Origin: Arthrobacter rhizosphaerae
GTDB taxonomy: Bacteria; Actinomycetota; Actinomycetes; Actinomycetales; Micrococcaceae
Assembly: GCF_023062595.1 (NCBI RefSeq)
Contig: NZ_JALLAN010000002.1
Location: 252,099 to 316,098, forward strand
Reading direction: 5' to 3'
DNA: 64,000 nucleotides
Part shown: positions 1 through 8,886 of the stretch, piece by piece
Layout: every line of letters begins with the position of its first letter
How positions within the stretch are numbered: the stretch's first letter is position 1
Made by a program: the position numbers and the translations under genes
The notes under the pieces: generated by a model
Seen by the model: only the letters and a program-made list of their open reading frames with translations
Told to the model about the DNA's origin: nothing
The model's database searches: none

Positions 1-1379
1 TGGTAAGCGGCGTAACGGTCGTACGTATCGACGTCGAACTTGAGCTTTCCGTCCGTGACTGTGACGCCTTCGAGCGCCTTGATGACGCGGGGAGTTCCGG
101 CGAGGCCTTCGGCGCCTGTGACAGCGGCTTCGCGGACCTCGACGTCCACCTTGGAGCCGAAGACAGCGGGATCAATCCCGCTCAGGTCCACGGAAACGTC
201 CTTGCTGGTGCCGCCAAAGAGGACCGTGGCGCGCTTGTTGACGTTGTCCACGGCGCCGATTCCCTGCAGGGTGTCAGCCACGTTGAGCTGCGGCGGCGTG
301 ACGTTTACCGTGGTGCTGCCCTGAAGGTCCCCGTACCACTTGAACATCCACCATCCGGCGTTGGCTCCGTTCGGGCGGGCCGAATTGTCTGAGAAGTTGC
401 CGGCGTAGTTCCAGTAGGCGGTTTGGGCATCCACCTTCTCGTCTTCGAACATGGCAAACCACTGGATGAGCTGGCCTGGCACGCCCATATCCCGCAGCAT
501 GCCGTACTCAGTGATGTTTACCGGAATCGCAGGAATGCCCTTCGCGGTTTCCATGTTGCGGTAGGCGGTCAGGTGGGACCGGAACGTTGCGAGTTGCTGG
601 ATTCCGAGCTCGTGCCAGATGAAGATGTCCGGCAATGTATTGCTCGCTTTGGCGAAGTCCAAGATATCTGAGGAACGCTGGGCCTTCCATCCGGCGTCGC
701 CCGGGCCGCCGATCTTCGCGTGTCCAAGGCCTTTCGCGGCGTACACGCTTTGGATCTTGGCGTGGGTGGCGTTCCAGTCATTCAGGAATGTGGTCTTCAT
801 GGTTGTCCAGTTGCCGTACCAGTTTCCGAGGTCCGGCTCGTTGAAGGGGATGAAGATGTACTTTTCGGGGTGGTCGGACTGGGTGGCGACGGCGGTGGCC
901 ACGAGTTCGACCACCTCCAGGTAGTCCCAGATTCCGTTTGCCGCATTGGTGTAGGTCCCGGTGGCTTGGTTGTAGGAGCGCGAATCACCGGGGCGGACGC
1001 CGCCGTTATACGGCCAGTCCGGGTAGTAATCCTGCACGTAGACGTACATGTCCTGGCCTCCCTTGGCGAAGAATCCATCCTCCACCTTGAGGGAGTCACC
1101 GCTCGGATGTTGGGTACCGAAAGGTGCCTTTTGGGACGTGTTGGTGATCCTTGCCCCGTTGATCAACGCCGGAGTCGGGGCACCTTCGTCACCAAAGCCG
1201 TACAGCGTGCCGGTGGCACCGCCCCGGAAATTGCCCGTCGTTTGGGAAAAGTTGACCCCCAGGACCTCCGGCACCTCATCGGCAGCAGCGGCGTTTGGGG
1301 CGGACGCGTGGGGAACAGTCACCCCCATCAGGGCCAGCGCCGCCACCGCCAAGTATGTGGAACCCGTAAATCTCTTCAT
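1..1379 (-). CDS. Secreted clan GH-A glycoside hydrolase (3' end off the window)
   Basis: The reading frame enters from the left edge and starts at the ATG at 1379, behind a clear AGGAGG. Residues 1 to about 34 are an export signal (MKRF, hydrophobic core, Ala-rich cleavage region). The body looks like a (beta/alpha)8 clan GH-A hydrolase: FIPFNEPD near residue 181 fits the acid/base Glu, and VNITEYG near residue 291 fits the nucleophile. A beta-rich C-terminal region follows (NVTPPQL onward) and is cut by the window edge. I cannot assign the family with confidence; GH39- or GH5-like enzymes and galactan- or arabinan-active enzymes are all possible. The GH36, GH35 and GH30 genes nearby favour a galactose-rich polymer as substrate. 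A TGGAAATCGGTTTCCA dyad upstream suggests LacI-family control. Confidence 0.75.
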   Translation of the reverse strand, partial: MKRFTGSTYLAVAALALMGVTVPHASAPNAAAADEVPEVLGVNFSQTTGNFRGGATGTLYGFGDEGAPTPALINGARITNTSQKAPFGTQHPSGDSLKVEDGFFAKGGQDMYVYVQDYYPDWPYNGGVRPGDSRSYNQATGTYTNAANGIWDYLEVVELVATAVATQSDHPEKYIFIPFNEPDLGNWYGNWTTMKTTFLNDWNATHAKIQSVYAAKGLGHAKIGGPGDAGWKAQRSSDILDFAKASNTLPDIFIWHELGIQQLATFRSHLTAYRNMETAKGIPAIPVNITEYGMLRDMGVPGQLIQWFAMFEDEKVDAQTAYWNYAGNFSDNSARPNGANAGWWMFKWYGDLQGSTTVNVTPPQLNVADTLQGIGAVDNVNKRATVLFGGTSKDVSVDLSGIDPAVFGSKVDVEVREAAVTGAEGLAGTPRVIKALEGVTVTDGKLKFDVDTYDRYAAY

Positions 1380-1440
1380 TGAGTTGCTCCTCCTGGACGG
1401 TCACACCGTCCGCTGTTCAGGACCAGGACAGGCAGCATCC

Positions 1441-1456
1441 TGGAAATCGGTTTCCA
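1441..1456. promoter_or_regulatory. LacI-family operator candidate for the leftward hydrolase
   Basis: TGGAAATCGGTTTCCA is palindromic except for one mismatched pair beside the centre and has the central CG typical of LacI/GalR operators. It lies about 60 bases ahead of the leftward hydrolase start. Its arms differ from the AGCGCT-type sites nearer the alpha-galactosidase, so it may be read by a different LacI protein. Confidence 0.55.
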
Positions 1457-1590
1457 GGAGTTGGGATGGAGAAATGGCGCCGTCGTAAGTCCCGCTTAGC
1501 AGCACACGATACCGCTTTCACATGTTCTGCGGTAGGCCGATTTTCACGATGTGGACAAAAAGTAACTCCATTCACAGGCGTAACTTAGCG

Positions 1591-1604
1591 GGTTAGCGCT
1601 ATCA
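1591..1604. promoter_or_regulatory. LacI-family operator candidate, distal copy
   Basis: GGTTAGCGCTATCA contains the palindrome TAGCGCTA and shares AGCGCTATCA with the second copy 60 bases downstream. The core matches classical LacI-family operators of the GAAAGCGCTTTC type. The likely reader is the LacI gene at 7080-8183, at the end of the same cluster. Confidence 0.6.
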
Positions 1605-1650
1605 ATCTGGATAGTAGAAGCACGTCAGCGTCATCTATTGCCAAACGCCT

Positions 1651-1664
1651 TGAAAGCGCTATCA
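1651..1664. promoter_or_regulatory. LacI-family operator candidate, proximal copy
   Basis: TGAAAGCGCTATCA is an imperfect palindrome around AGCGCT, 54 bases ahead of the alpha-galactosidase start. It is paired with the copy at 1591, 60 bases away, a spacing that would allow two repressor dimers to loop or cooperate. Confidence 0.6.
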
Positions 1665-1717
1665 TCAAATGGTCGTGTGGTTGAGGAATCGTGCGACTCG
1701 CAAAAACGAGGAGCACC

Positions 1718-3823
1718 GTGAGCAAGCTTTCCTGGGGAAACCCACACTTCACACTCAACTTCGAGTGGGATTCCAAGCAACCGATTTGCCTGACCGGGGT
1801 TTCAGGCGACGAGGCGGAACTGGTCATTGATCACCCGATGCCGGCAGTGGAGATTCTCACTGCGGCCGGCGGCCACGTTGCCGCTTCGGATAGGTTGTCC
1901 CACACAACTGTCGGAGCCGACCTCAGGTACGTTTCGCACAAGGCCCTGGACATCGCCGGCGGAACCGCATTAAGGATTCTGCTCCGCTCGGAACGCTACT
2001 CGCTTGAAGCCGCCGCGGACTTTGAAATGCTCAATGGCGTTGCAGCCGTTCGGTCCGCCGTGACTGTCACCAATACCGGTACCGGGGACGTAGTGCTGCA
2101 GGCGGTGCCGTCGTGGTCCGCAGGCTTCGGCATCAGGCCGGGTACCGGCGTCGAGGATTCCTTCGGCTCCTGGGAGCGGATCTCGGGAACCAGCGACTGG
2201 CTTGGCGAGGGACGGTGGGAGCGCAACAGCCTGCGGGGCAGTGACTTCCCCGAACTGGGCGAGGATTGGACGGGCCACAATCCCCGCGGGGCAATGACGG
2301 TGGTGTCGACGGGTGCCTGGTCAACCGGGAAGAACCTTCCGGTCGCCGCGCTGGAATCGCGAGACTTCGCCGCCTCCTGGGCGTGGCAGATCGAACACAA
2401 CGGCGCCTGGCGCTGGGAGATCGGCGAGGACACCGCCGGCGGGTACTTCACGTTGTCAGGGCCTACCGACCGGGACTCTTCCTGGACGAAAGTCCTCGCC
2501 CCCGGTGCGTCGTTTACATCGGTGCCCGCCACAGTGGCTTTCTCCAGCGACTTCGCCGGGGCCATGGGCGAACTCACCCGCTTCCGCCGCTCTGCCCGCC
2601 GGGAGCACTTGGACAACAGCACCCTCGGCGCCGTCTTCAACGACTATATGAACACCCTCAATGGCGACCCCACCACCGAGAAACTCCTTCCACTTATCAC
2701 CGCGGCTGCCGAGGTGGGCGCGGAAATCTTCTGCATCGACGCCGGCTGGTACGACGACAGCGGCCACTGGTGGGACAGCGTGGGGGAATGGCTGCCGTCC
2801 ACCACCCGCTTCCCCGGAGGGCTGGAACTTGTGGTCCACGCCATTAAGGACGCCGGGCTGGTTCCCGGACTCTGGTTGGAGCCGGAGGTAGTGGGGGTAC
2901 GCAGCCCTCTTGCGCAGGTGCTGCCGGACGAGGCATTCCTGCAAAGGCACGGGCAGCGGCTGGTTGAACACGGCCGGTACCACCTGGACCTTCGTCACCC
3001 TGCTGCAGTCAGTCACCTGGACGCGGTCGTCGACCGGCTGGTCAAGGATTTCGGCATTGGCTTCTTCAAGTTGGACTACAACATTGACCCTGGCGCCGGG
3101 ACAGACCACAACTCCGACAGCCTCGGGGATGGGCTCCTGGAGCACAACCGGGCGCATCTACAGTGGCTGGACCGGATGCTGGACAGGCATCCAGGCCTGG
3201 TCATTGAAAACTGTTCTTCGGGCGCCATGCGGACGGACTTCGCGATCCTGTCGCGGCTGGCCATGCAGTCCACCTCGGATCAGCAGGATTTCCTCAAATA
3301 TCCGCCCATCGCTGCAGCCGCACCACTCTCCATGCTTCCGGAGCAGGCCGCGAACTGGGCGTACCCCCAACCGGAAATGAGCAGGGAAGAAGTAGCTTTC
3401 TGCCTTGCCACCGGTTTGCTGGGCCGGTTCTACCTCTCGGGGTACCTGAACCGGATGCCCCAGCAGTCACTTGAACTCGTCCGCGAAGCAGTGGTTGCCT
3501 CTAAGACCCTGCGCGCTGACATCAGTACCTCGCGACCCTACTGGCCTGCCGGGCTCCCCGCCTGGACGGATCCCTGGGTTGCGCTGGGACTTCGATCCGA
3601 TGCATCAGATCTTCTCACCCTCTGGAATCGCGGCACCATGGCTGAGACTCAGCTCGCCATCCCGCATCTGGCAGGGCGGAAGGTTCGGATCGAAACCGTA
3701 TTCCCCGTTGACCTCCCCCAATGGGAGACCACCTGGGATCCAACAGAAGGAACGCTCACCGTTGCCGCCACCACAGGCATTTCGGCCCGCACCTTCCGCC
3801 TCACTCCGGACGGTCCGGCCTGA
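1718..3823 (+). CDS. Alpha-galactosidase, GH36
   Basis: This enzyme hydrolyses terminal alpha-galactosides such as melibiose and raffinose-family sugars. The protein is about 701 aa, usual for a bacterial GH36, and has no signal peptide, so it acts in the cytoplasm on imported oligosaccharides. The GH36 landmarks are WLEPEVVG, DLRHP, the nucleophile Asp in FFKLDYN near residue 453, and the acid/base Asp in CSSGAMRTD near residue 507. I chose the GTG at 1718 because CGAGGAG lies 4 bases upstream; an in-frame GTG at 1691 lacks this. It is the first gene of a cluster with a sugar ABC importer and a LacI regulator, and two AGCGCT-type operators precede it. Confidence 0.93.
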   Translation: MSKLSWGNPHFTLNFEWDSKQPICLTGVSGDEAELVIDHPMPAVEILTAAGGHVAASDRLSHTTVGADLRYVSHKALDIAGGTALRILLRSERYSLEAAADFEMLNGVAAVRSAVTVTNTGTGDVVLQAVPSWSAGFGIRPGTGVEDSFGSWERISGTSDWLGEGRWERNSLRGSDFPELGEDWTGHNPRGAMTVVSTGAWSTGKNLPVAALESRDFAASWAWQIEHNGAWRWEIGEDTAGGYFTLSGPTDRDSSWTKVLAPGASFTSVPATVAFSSDFAGAMGELTRFRRSARREHLDNSTLGAVFNDYMNTLNGDPTTEKLLPLITAAAEVGAEIFCIDAGWYDDSGHWWDSVGEWLPSTTRFPGGLELVVHAIKDAGLVPGLWLEPEVVGVRSPLAQVLPDEAFLQRHGQRLVEHGRYHLDLRHPAAVSHLDAVVDRLVKDFGIGFFKLDYNIDPGAGTDHNSDSLGDGLLEHNRAHLQWLDRMLDRHPGLVIENCSSGAMRTDFAILSRLAMQSTSDQQDFLKYPPIAAAAPLSMLPEQAANWAYPQPEMSREEVAFCLATGLLGRFYLSGYLNRMPQQSLELVREAVVASKTLRADISTSRPYWPAGLPAWTDPWVALGLRSDASDLLTLWNRGTMAETQLAIPHLAGRKVRIETVFPVDLPQWETTWDPTEGTLTVAATTGISARTFRLTPDGPA

Positions 3824-3895
3824 GAAACCTGCATTACCCCGCGGCCGTTCGCGGATAAGCGGATAATCCGTATACAAGAACAAGGAGCAGTTTCA

Positions 3896-5209
3896 ATGAA
3901 GAAAGCCCTCAAAGTCGCCGCAGTTCTGGCGACCGCAGCATCTTTCGTGCTGACGGGATGCAGTGACCCCGGATCAGGAAGCCAGAACAACAGTCCCGCT
4001 GCCTGGCCTGCCGCCGATACCGATCTTAAAGGCACTAAGCTGACCGTCTGGGCAGCCCAGAACTCAAATAAGGTTCCGGACAGCGTCGTCGCAGGTTTTG
4101 AGAAGTTGACCGGCGCTGAGATCAACGTGGTCACCATTCCTGACCCGTACGAACAGGGCGTCCAGACCAAAGTGGCAACCGGTGACAAGCCGGACCTCGC
4201 CTTTTGGCAGCCCACAGGATCCCAGCTCACGGCCCTGAACGCCACCACAAACCTTCAGTCGCTCGAAGGCGCACCCTGGCTTGATTCGACAAAGCCGGCG
4301 CTGAAAGACATTACCGGGATCCTGGACAAGACCCGTTATGCGGCTCTCATCAGCACTCCCGCCGTCGAAGGCGTTTACTACAACAAGGAAGTCTTCGAAA
4401 AAGCCGGCATCAAGAGCGTGCCGGCAGACTGGGACTCCTTCATCAAACTGGGCCGTGACCTCAAGGGCCAGGGTGTAACCCCCTTCTACGAAATGGGAGG
4501 CGACCGCTGGGCGACCCAGTGGTGGGTCCAGGTTCAGCTTGCTGATGCTGCCAAGGACGGCCTGTGGGACCGAGTCAACACGAACAAGGAAAAGTTCACT
4601 GACCCCACCATCCAGGGCGCCATCAACACCTACAACGACCTCATCAAGGAAGGCCTGTTCAACGAGGACATCAAGACCGCAACCTTCGAGGACCAAGGTG
4701 CGGCGCTGCTCTCCGGAAAAGCCGCCATGGCCGTCCAGGTCAACTCCTTCTTCTCCCAGCTGCAGGCACAATCGGACACCGAAACGCTCAACAAGAAGAT
4801 CGGATTCTTCCCGATTGCCCCGAGCGGCAACGTTGGTACCTTCATCCCGGACCAGAGCAATGCTTTGGTGGCTTTCAAGACCGGTGACGCCAAGCGTGAA
4901 GCCGCATCCCGTCAGCTGCTGAGCTACTGGCTCGGCCAGGGCTACGGTGATTTCGTCACCGCGCAGTCGACCGTCTCACTTCAGGACGCAGTCAAGACCC
5001 CGGGAACTGTTCCCAATGCGTTGCTGGCCGTCAGCGATTCCTTGGGTACGTCCGTGGGATCCATGCAGGCCGAAGCCATCGCCAACCCCGACCTGTACAT
5101 CTTCCTCGCAGACATGATCCAGGGAACCAAGACGCCTGAAGAAGTAGCGAAGGCGACCCAGGACCAGTTCGCTGAGCTGGCCAAGGCTCAAGGCGCTGCC
5201 GGTTTCTAA
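3896..5209 (+). CDS. Sugar ABC importer, substrate-binding lipoprotein
   Basis: This is an extracellular solute-binding protein of the family 1 (MalE-like) type, 437 aa. It has a lipoprotein signal: positive N-terminus, hydrophobic core and VLTGC with lipidated Cys22. An AAGGAG-type Shine-Dalgarno precedes the ATG. It follows the alpha-galactosidase by 72 bases and precedes two permease genes, so alpha-galactosides are the likely ligand, an inference from context. A strong hairpin at 5241-5265 separates it from the permease genes, a common way to keep the binding protein more abundant than the membrane parts. Confidence 0.92.
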   Translation: MKKALKVAAVLATAASFVLTGCSDPGSGSQNNSPAAWPAADTDLKGTKLTVWAAQNSNKVPDSVVAGFEKLTGAEINVVTIPDPYEQGVQTKVATGDKPDLAFWQPTGSQLTALNATTNLQSLEGAPWLDSTKPALKDITGILDKTRYAALISTPAVEGVYYNKEVFEKAGIKSVPADWDSFIKLGRDLKGQGVTPFYEMGGDRWATQWWVQVQLADAAKDGLWDRVNTNKEKFTDPTIQGAINTYNDLIKEGLFNEDIKTATFEDQGAALLSGKAAMAVQVNSFFSQLQAQSDTETLNKKIGFFPIAPSGNVGTFIPDQSNALVAFKTGDAKREAASRQLLSYWLGQGYGDFVTAQSTVSLQDAVKTPGTVPNALLAVSDSLGTSVGSMQAEAIANPDLYIFLADMIQGTKTPEEVAKATQDQFAELAKAQGAAGF

Positions 5210-5240
5210 CCGGCAGCCGGTATCTCTAACCCACTGAGGG

Positions 5241-5265
5241 AGTGCCGGGCATTATGCCCGGCACT
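5241..5265 (+). terminator. Intercistronic hairpin between binding-protein and permease genes
   Basis: AGTGCCGGGCA and TGCCCGGCACT form a perfect 11-bp stem with a 3-base TTA loop, 32 bases after the binding-protein stop. There is no T-run after it, so partial termination or 3'-end protection of the upstream message is more likely than full termination. Confidence 0.7.
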
Positions 5266-5286
5266 CCGCTCCAGAAAGGACCAGAC

Positions 5287-6219
5287 GTGACCGCAGTCAT
5301 GTCCCGCCAGGACGTCGTCCGCGTCGAAGATATCCGCAAGGCCAAGCGGCGGGGAGGGAAGAACGACCACCCCCTGTGGTTCCTGATCCCTGCCCTTGCA
5401 GTCCTTGTTGTCTTCTTCTTCATTCCCACCCTGTTCAACTTCATCTATGCCTTTACCAACTGGTCCAGCTTCAAGTCATCCATCGGCTTCGTCGGGGTGG
5501 ATAACTTCGTCACCCTTTTCAACAGCGGAACCCTGCTTAACGCACTGCGCGTCACGCTGATATACGCCGTGCTGGTGGCCGTTTTCCAGAACCTCTTCGG
5601 GCTGATCCTGGCCCTGCTGCTGGAACGGGACACACGAGTGAACAGGGCAGTGCGGGTGGCGTTCTTCATCCCCGTGATTATGTCCGCCCTCGCCGTCGGC
5701 TACATCTTCCAGGCGCTCCTGAAACCAGAAGGCGCCCTCAACGGCATCCTTGGCTTCATTACCGGGACCGACGTCACCATTCCCTGGCTCGGAGACACCA
5801 CGTGGACCATCGTCGTCGTCGCCTTGGTTCACTCCTGGAAGTGGATGGGACTCTCGATGCTGATCTACCTGGCCGGGCTGAAAACCATCAACGACGACGT
5901 GCTCGAGGCCGCAAGGCTCGACGGCGCCTCCTGGTGGACCACCCTCCGGGAGATCCGCTTCCCACTCTTGGCACCTGCCGTCACGTTCAATGTGGCCACA
6001 GCACTGCTGGGTTCAATGAACGGGTTCGACGTCGTCCAGGCCACCACCGAGGGTGGCCCCGGCGGCTCCACCGAGCTCCTAAACATCTTCATCTTCCGCA
6101 CCTTCGGCCAGGGGCTCTTTGCCCAGGCCACCACCATGAGCCTTGTGTTGTTCCTCGCGGTTGCCGTCCTGGCGTTCCCGCTGATTAAGATGCTTCGCAA
6201 GCGAGAGGACGTACTGTGA
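5287..6219 (+). CDS. Sugar ABC importer permease, MalF type
   Basis: This inner-membrane permease of about 310 aa has six or so hydrophobic segments and the EAA loop EAARLDGASWWTTLREI, which docks the ATPase. The chosen GTG at 5287 has AAAGGA 6 bases upstream; an ATG at 5299 is the alternative. The frame is open further upstream but would run through the hairpin. It pairs with the next gene by a 4-base overlap. No ATPase gene is present in the cluster, so a shared MsiK-type ATPase elsewhere in the genome is expected. Confidence 0.92.
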   Translation: MTAVMSRQDVVRVEDIRKAKRRGGKNDHPLWFLIPALAVLVVFFFIPTLFNFIYAFTNWSSFKSSIGFVGVDNFVTLFNSGTLLNALRVTLIYAVLVAVFQNLFGLILALLLERDTRVNRAVRVAFFIPVIMSALAVGYIFQALLKPEGALNGILGFITGTDVTIPWLGDTTWTIVVVALVHSWKWMGLSMLIYLAGLKTINDDVLEAARLDGASWWTTLREIRFPLLAPAVTFNVATALLGSMNGFDVVQATTEGGPGGSTELLNIFIFRTFGQGLFAQATTMSLVLFLAVAVLAFPLIKMLRKREDVL

Positions 6220-7043
6220 AAGCGGCCCGTAAGTCCCTTCCCGTCCAGCCGATTGTCGCCGTGACAGTCGCAGTCCTACTGCTCGGAGTCCCTTTCTGGC
6301 TGGTGCTCAGCACCGCCGGCAAAAACCAGGCCGAGGCCCTCAACCCCAACCTCACGCCACCCAGCCAGTGGCAGCTTCTCGAGAACTTCGGTCAGGTCTT
6401 TTCCGAGGGCAGGATGCTGACGGGTTTCTTCGGAAGCCTGCTTGTCATGGTCCCCGCCGTCTTCGGTGTCCTCATCCTCGGCTCCATGGCGGCCTGGGTT
6501 CTGGGCCGGCGCGGAGGAAAAGGTATGGCAATTGTCTACGCCGTCGCCATCAGCGGGATCGTCCTGCCGCCCGCCGTCGTGACTATCGTCCTCCTGCTCC
6601 GGCAGATGGGTTTGGCCGGCACCGCCGTCGGTATGATCGGCGTTTACATGGGGATGTACCTCTCAACGGTGATCTTCTTCGTGACCGGGTTTGTGCGGAC
6701 CATTCCGCCCGAACTCGAGGAGGCTGCCCGGGTTGACGGCGCCTCCCCGGTGAAGGTTTTCGTCAGGATCATCCTTCCGCTGCTGGTCCCGGTACTGGCG
6801 ACGGCCACCATCCTGATCTGCCTGTACATCTGGAATGACGTCTTCTACGCGCTCTTTGTGGTGGGCGGCCGGCTGGATACGTTGCCCTTGAACCTTTACC
6901 AAGTGGCCAGCGCCGGACTGTACCTCCAAAACTGGCACCTGATCTTCGCGTACATCACGTTGATGAGCCTGCCGCTGTTGATCACGTTCGTCATTGCACA
7001 GCGTAAAATCATCTCAGGCATCACAAGCGGCGCGGTCAAATGA
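6216..7043 (+). CDS. Sugar ABC importer permease, MalG type
   Basis: The second membrane subunit has 275 aa. It overlaps the first permease by 4 bases (GTGA). An N-terminal transmembrane helix, a periplasm-facing loop and the EAA motif EEAARVDGASPVKVF near the C-terminal third identify the MalG branch. It acts as a heterodimer with the preceding permease to import the sugar bound by the lipoprotein at 3896-5209. Confidence 0.92.
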   Translation: MKAARKSLPVQPIVAVTVAVLLLGVPFWLVLSTAGKNQAEALNPNLTPPSQWQLLENFGQVFSEGRMLTGFFGSLLVMVPAVFGVLILGSMAAWVLGRRGGKGMAIVYAVAISGIVLPPAVVTIVLLLRQMGLAGTAVGMIGVYMGMYLSTVIFFVTGFVRTIPPELEEAARVDGASPVKVFVRIILPLLVPVLATATILICLYIWNDVFYALFVVGGRLDTLPLNLYQVASAGLYLQNWHLIFAYITLMSLPLLITFVIAQRKIISGITSGAVK

Positions 7044-7079
7044 GCTCGAGCAACGCGTCTGAACTCACTGGGGGGCGGC

Positions 7080-8183
7080 GTGCGGCGCGGGGCTGAGAAG
7101 CATCGTGCCGCCCCCACACGAACTGACGGGCTCACTTTGACTACTAAGAAGCAGCAGCAACGCCCTCCTGTCATTGCCGACGTCGCCCGGCTCGCCGGCG
7201 TTTCGGTACCTACCGTCTCCCGGGTGCTGACCGGCGCCGCGAAGGTGAGCGAGGAAAAGCGCCAAAGCGTGATGGACGCGATCGCCCTGCTGAAGTACCG
7301 GCCCAGCGCGGCGGCCAGGTCGGTGGCATCACGGCAATCATCAGTGGTGGCGGTGATCGCCGGCAACACCTCACGCTACGGATACGCGGAGACCATCCGG
7401 GGCATAGAGGAAGCCGCGCGGGCGCGCGGCTACATCGTGTCCATCACCGTGGTTGATTCCATTGAAGAGGACGACGTCGAACGCGCAGTTTCGCTGGTTG
7501 TGGGCCAGGACCTCGCCGGAATCGTGGCCCTGAAGTTCGACGCTCCCGGCGTGGCTGCGCTGCAGCGTCTGCCCGAGCACATCCCCACTGTTGCCATATC
7601 CGGGGTTCGCGAAACCCAGGTGCCGCAGGCCGTCCTGGACGAATCCAGCGCGGCTGCGGAACTGACTGAATTTCTCCTGGGCCTGGGCCACCGCACAGTC
7701 CATCACGTGCGTGTCCCGCCGTCCCGCCGGGAAGATGGGCGCACCACGGGCTGGCGCAGGGCGCTTCGGAAAGCCGGCGCCCCCATACCGCCTGCCCTGG
7801 ATGCTTCGTGGTTGCCCGAATCGGGGCGGGCCATCGGGCAGGCCCTGGCCAGGGACGGGTCTGTGACGGCAGTCTTCTGCGGTAACGATGAAATCGCCAT
7901 GGGCGTCATCCGCGGCCTGGCCGATGAGGGACTCCGCACACCGGAGGACGTCAGCGTGGTGGGATTCGATAACCACCCGCTCTCCGGACTGTGGACCCCG
8001 CCCCTCACCACAGCCCACCAGGACTTTTTCGGGCTGGGCCAGCGCGGGTTCGAGCTGCTCATGGCACGCGTGTCCGAGGAGCCCGGAGCCCGGCGGTTCT
8101 CCTCGGAACGGCCCGCTTTGGTGATCCGGGAAAGTGCTGCGGCACCCAGCACGGACCGCGGCAGAAGCGACCTGACCGCCTAA
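7080..8183 (+). CDS. LacI-family transcriptional regulator
   Basis: The N-terminal helix-turn-helix is clear (ADVARLAGVSVPTVSRVLTG), followed by a periplasmic-binding-protein-like effector domain ending in the usual VVGFDNHPLSGLWTPPLTT region. The GTG at 7080 gives 367 aa. A TTG at 7137 would give a more typical N-terminus (about 348 aa); neither has a strong Shine-Dalgarno. It lies 36 bases after the last permease gene and is probably the repressor of the alpha-galactoside cluster through the AGCGCT-type sites at 1591 and 1651. Confidence 0.88.
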   Translation: MRRGAEKHRAAPTRTDGLTLTTKKQQQRPPVIADVARLAGVSVPTVSRVLTGAAKVSEEKRQSVMDAIALLKYRPSAAARSVASRQSSVVAVIAGNTSRYGYAETIRGIEEAARARGYIVSITVVDSIEEDDVERAVSLVVGQDLAGIVALKFDAPGVAALQRLPEHIPTVAISGVRETQVPQAVLDESSAAAELTEFLLGLGHRTVHHVRVPPSRREDGRTTGWRRALRKAGAPIPPALDASWLPESGRAIGQALARDGSVTAVFCGNDEIAMGVIRGLADEGLRTPEDVSVVGFDNHPLSGLWTPPLTTAHQDFFGLGQRGFELLMARVSEEPGARRFSSERPALVIRESAAAPSTDRGRSDLTA

Positions 8184-8198
8184 GGTGTCCCGGCCAGG

Positions 8199-8744
8199 CT
8201 ATTCCCCGGTGAGCCCGTCTATTGACTCGCGGAGGAAATCGGCGTGTCCGTTGTGCCGTGAGTACTCCTCGATCATGTGAACCAGGATCCACCTCAGGCT
8301 CGGTCTTGTCCCGTCCCCCATGGGGCGGCTGGCCAACCGGTCCAGCCCGCCGTCGGCCAGGGCCTCGAAGGTCAGCGCACGGGAGCGGTCAACGGCTTCC
8401 TGCCACAGAATGCGGAGCTGCTCAGGTGAGTCCCCGGAGGCCGAATGCCATTCCCAGTCCCGGTCCGCCTTCCAGTCCACGGCGTCCCAGGGCGGATGTG
8501 GCTCCCGGCCGAAGAAGGACTCCGAAAACCAACTGTCCTCAACATAGGCCAGGTGCTTGAGGAGTCCGCCCAGCGTCAGCGAGGATGGCGCCACGGTGGT
8601 GTTAAGTCCTTCCGAGTCCAGCCCAGAACACTTCCAGGCCAGGGTGGCGCGCTGGAAGTCGAGGAATCCCAGGAGAGTGCCGGTCTCATTACTTGCCAGC
8701 GGAGGCTCGGGACGGCCTTGTTCGTCGATGATGATGTCAGTCAT
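8199..8744 (-). CDS. DinB / DUF664 family protein
   Basis: This 181-aa protein has a DinB-like four-helix-bundle pattern, with LLKHLAYVEDSWF and WILVHMIEEYSRHNGHADFLRE carrying the spaced histidines that bind a divalent metal in this family. DinB-like proteins include thiol-dependent (mycothiol or bacillithiol) transferases and many uncharacterised members. It lies convergent to the LacI gene with 15 bases between them and is not obviously part of the sugar cluster. Confidence 0.85.
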   Translation of the reverse strand: MTDIIIDEQGRPEPPLASNETGTLLGFLDFQRATLAWKCSGLDSEGLNTTVAPSSLTLGGLLKHLAYVEDSWFSESFFGREPHPPWDAVDWKADRDWEWHSASGDSPEQLRILWQEAVDRSRALTFEALADGGLDRLASRPMGDGTRPSLRWILVHMIEEYSRHNGHADFLRESIDGLTGE

Positions 8745-8886
8745 GGTTGGTGAGCCTATCCGAGTTCAGGATGACCGCGGACCCGCCATCCCGACCTTAT
8801 TTGGCTCAAAACATTGCCACGACACGGCGGGTTTCGGCTCCAGCGGCTGGTTCGGCCTTAAAGAAGGTCGTGACGGCGCTTTGGAT

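Larger units (their letters stand above)
1380..1717. other. Divergent control region between two glycosidase genes
   Basis: This 338-base stretch separates the divergent secreted hydrolase and alpha-galactosidase genes. It holds no convincing gene. It contains three LacI-type dyads (listed separately) and presumably both promoters. The strong Shine-Dalgarno of the leftward gene lies at its left end. Confidence 0.6.

Noticed and set aside
3860-3870. CGGATAATCCG dyad between the alpha-galactosidase and binding-protein genes
   Set aside because: It is short and unlike the AGCGCT operators; it could be chance.
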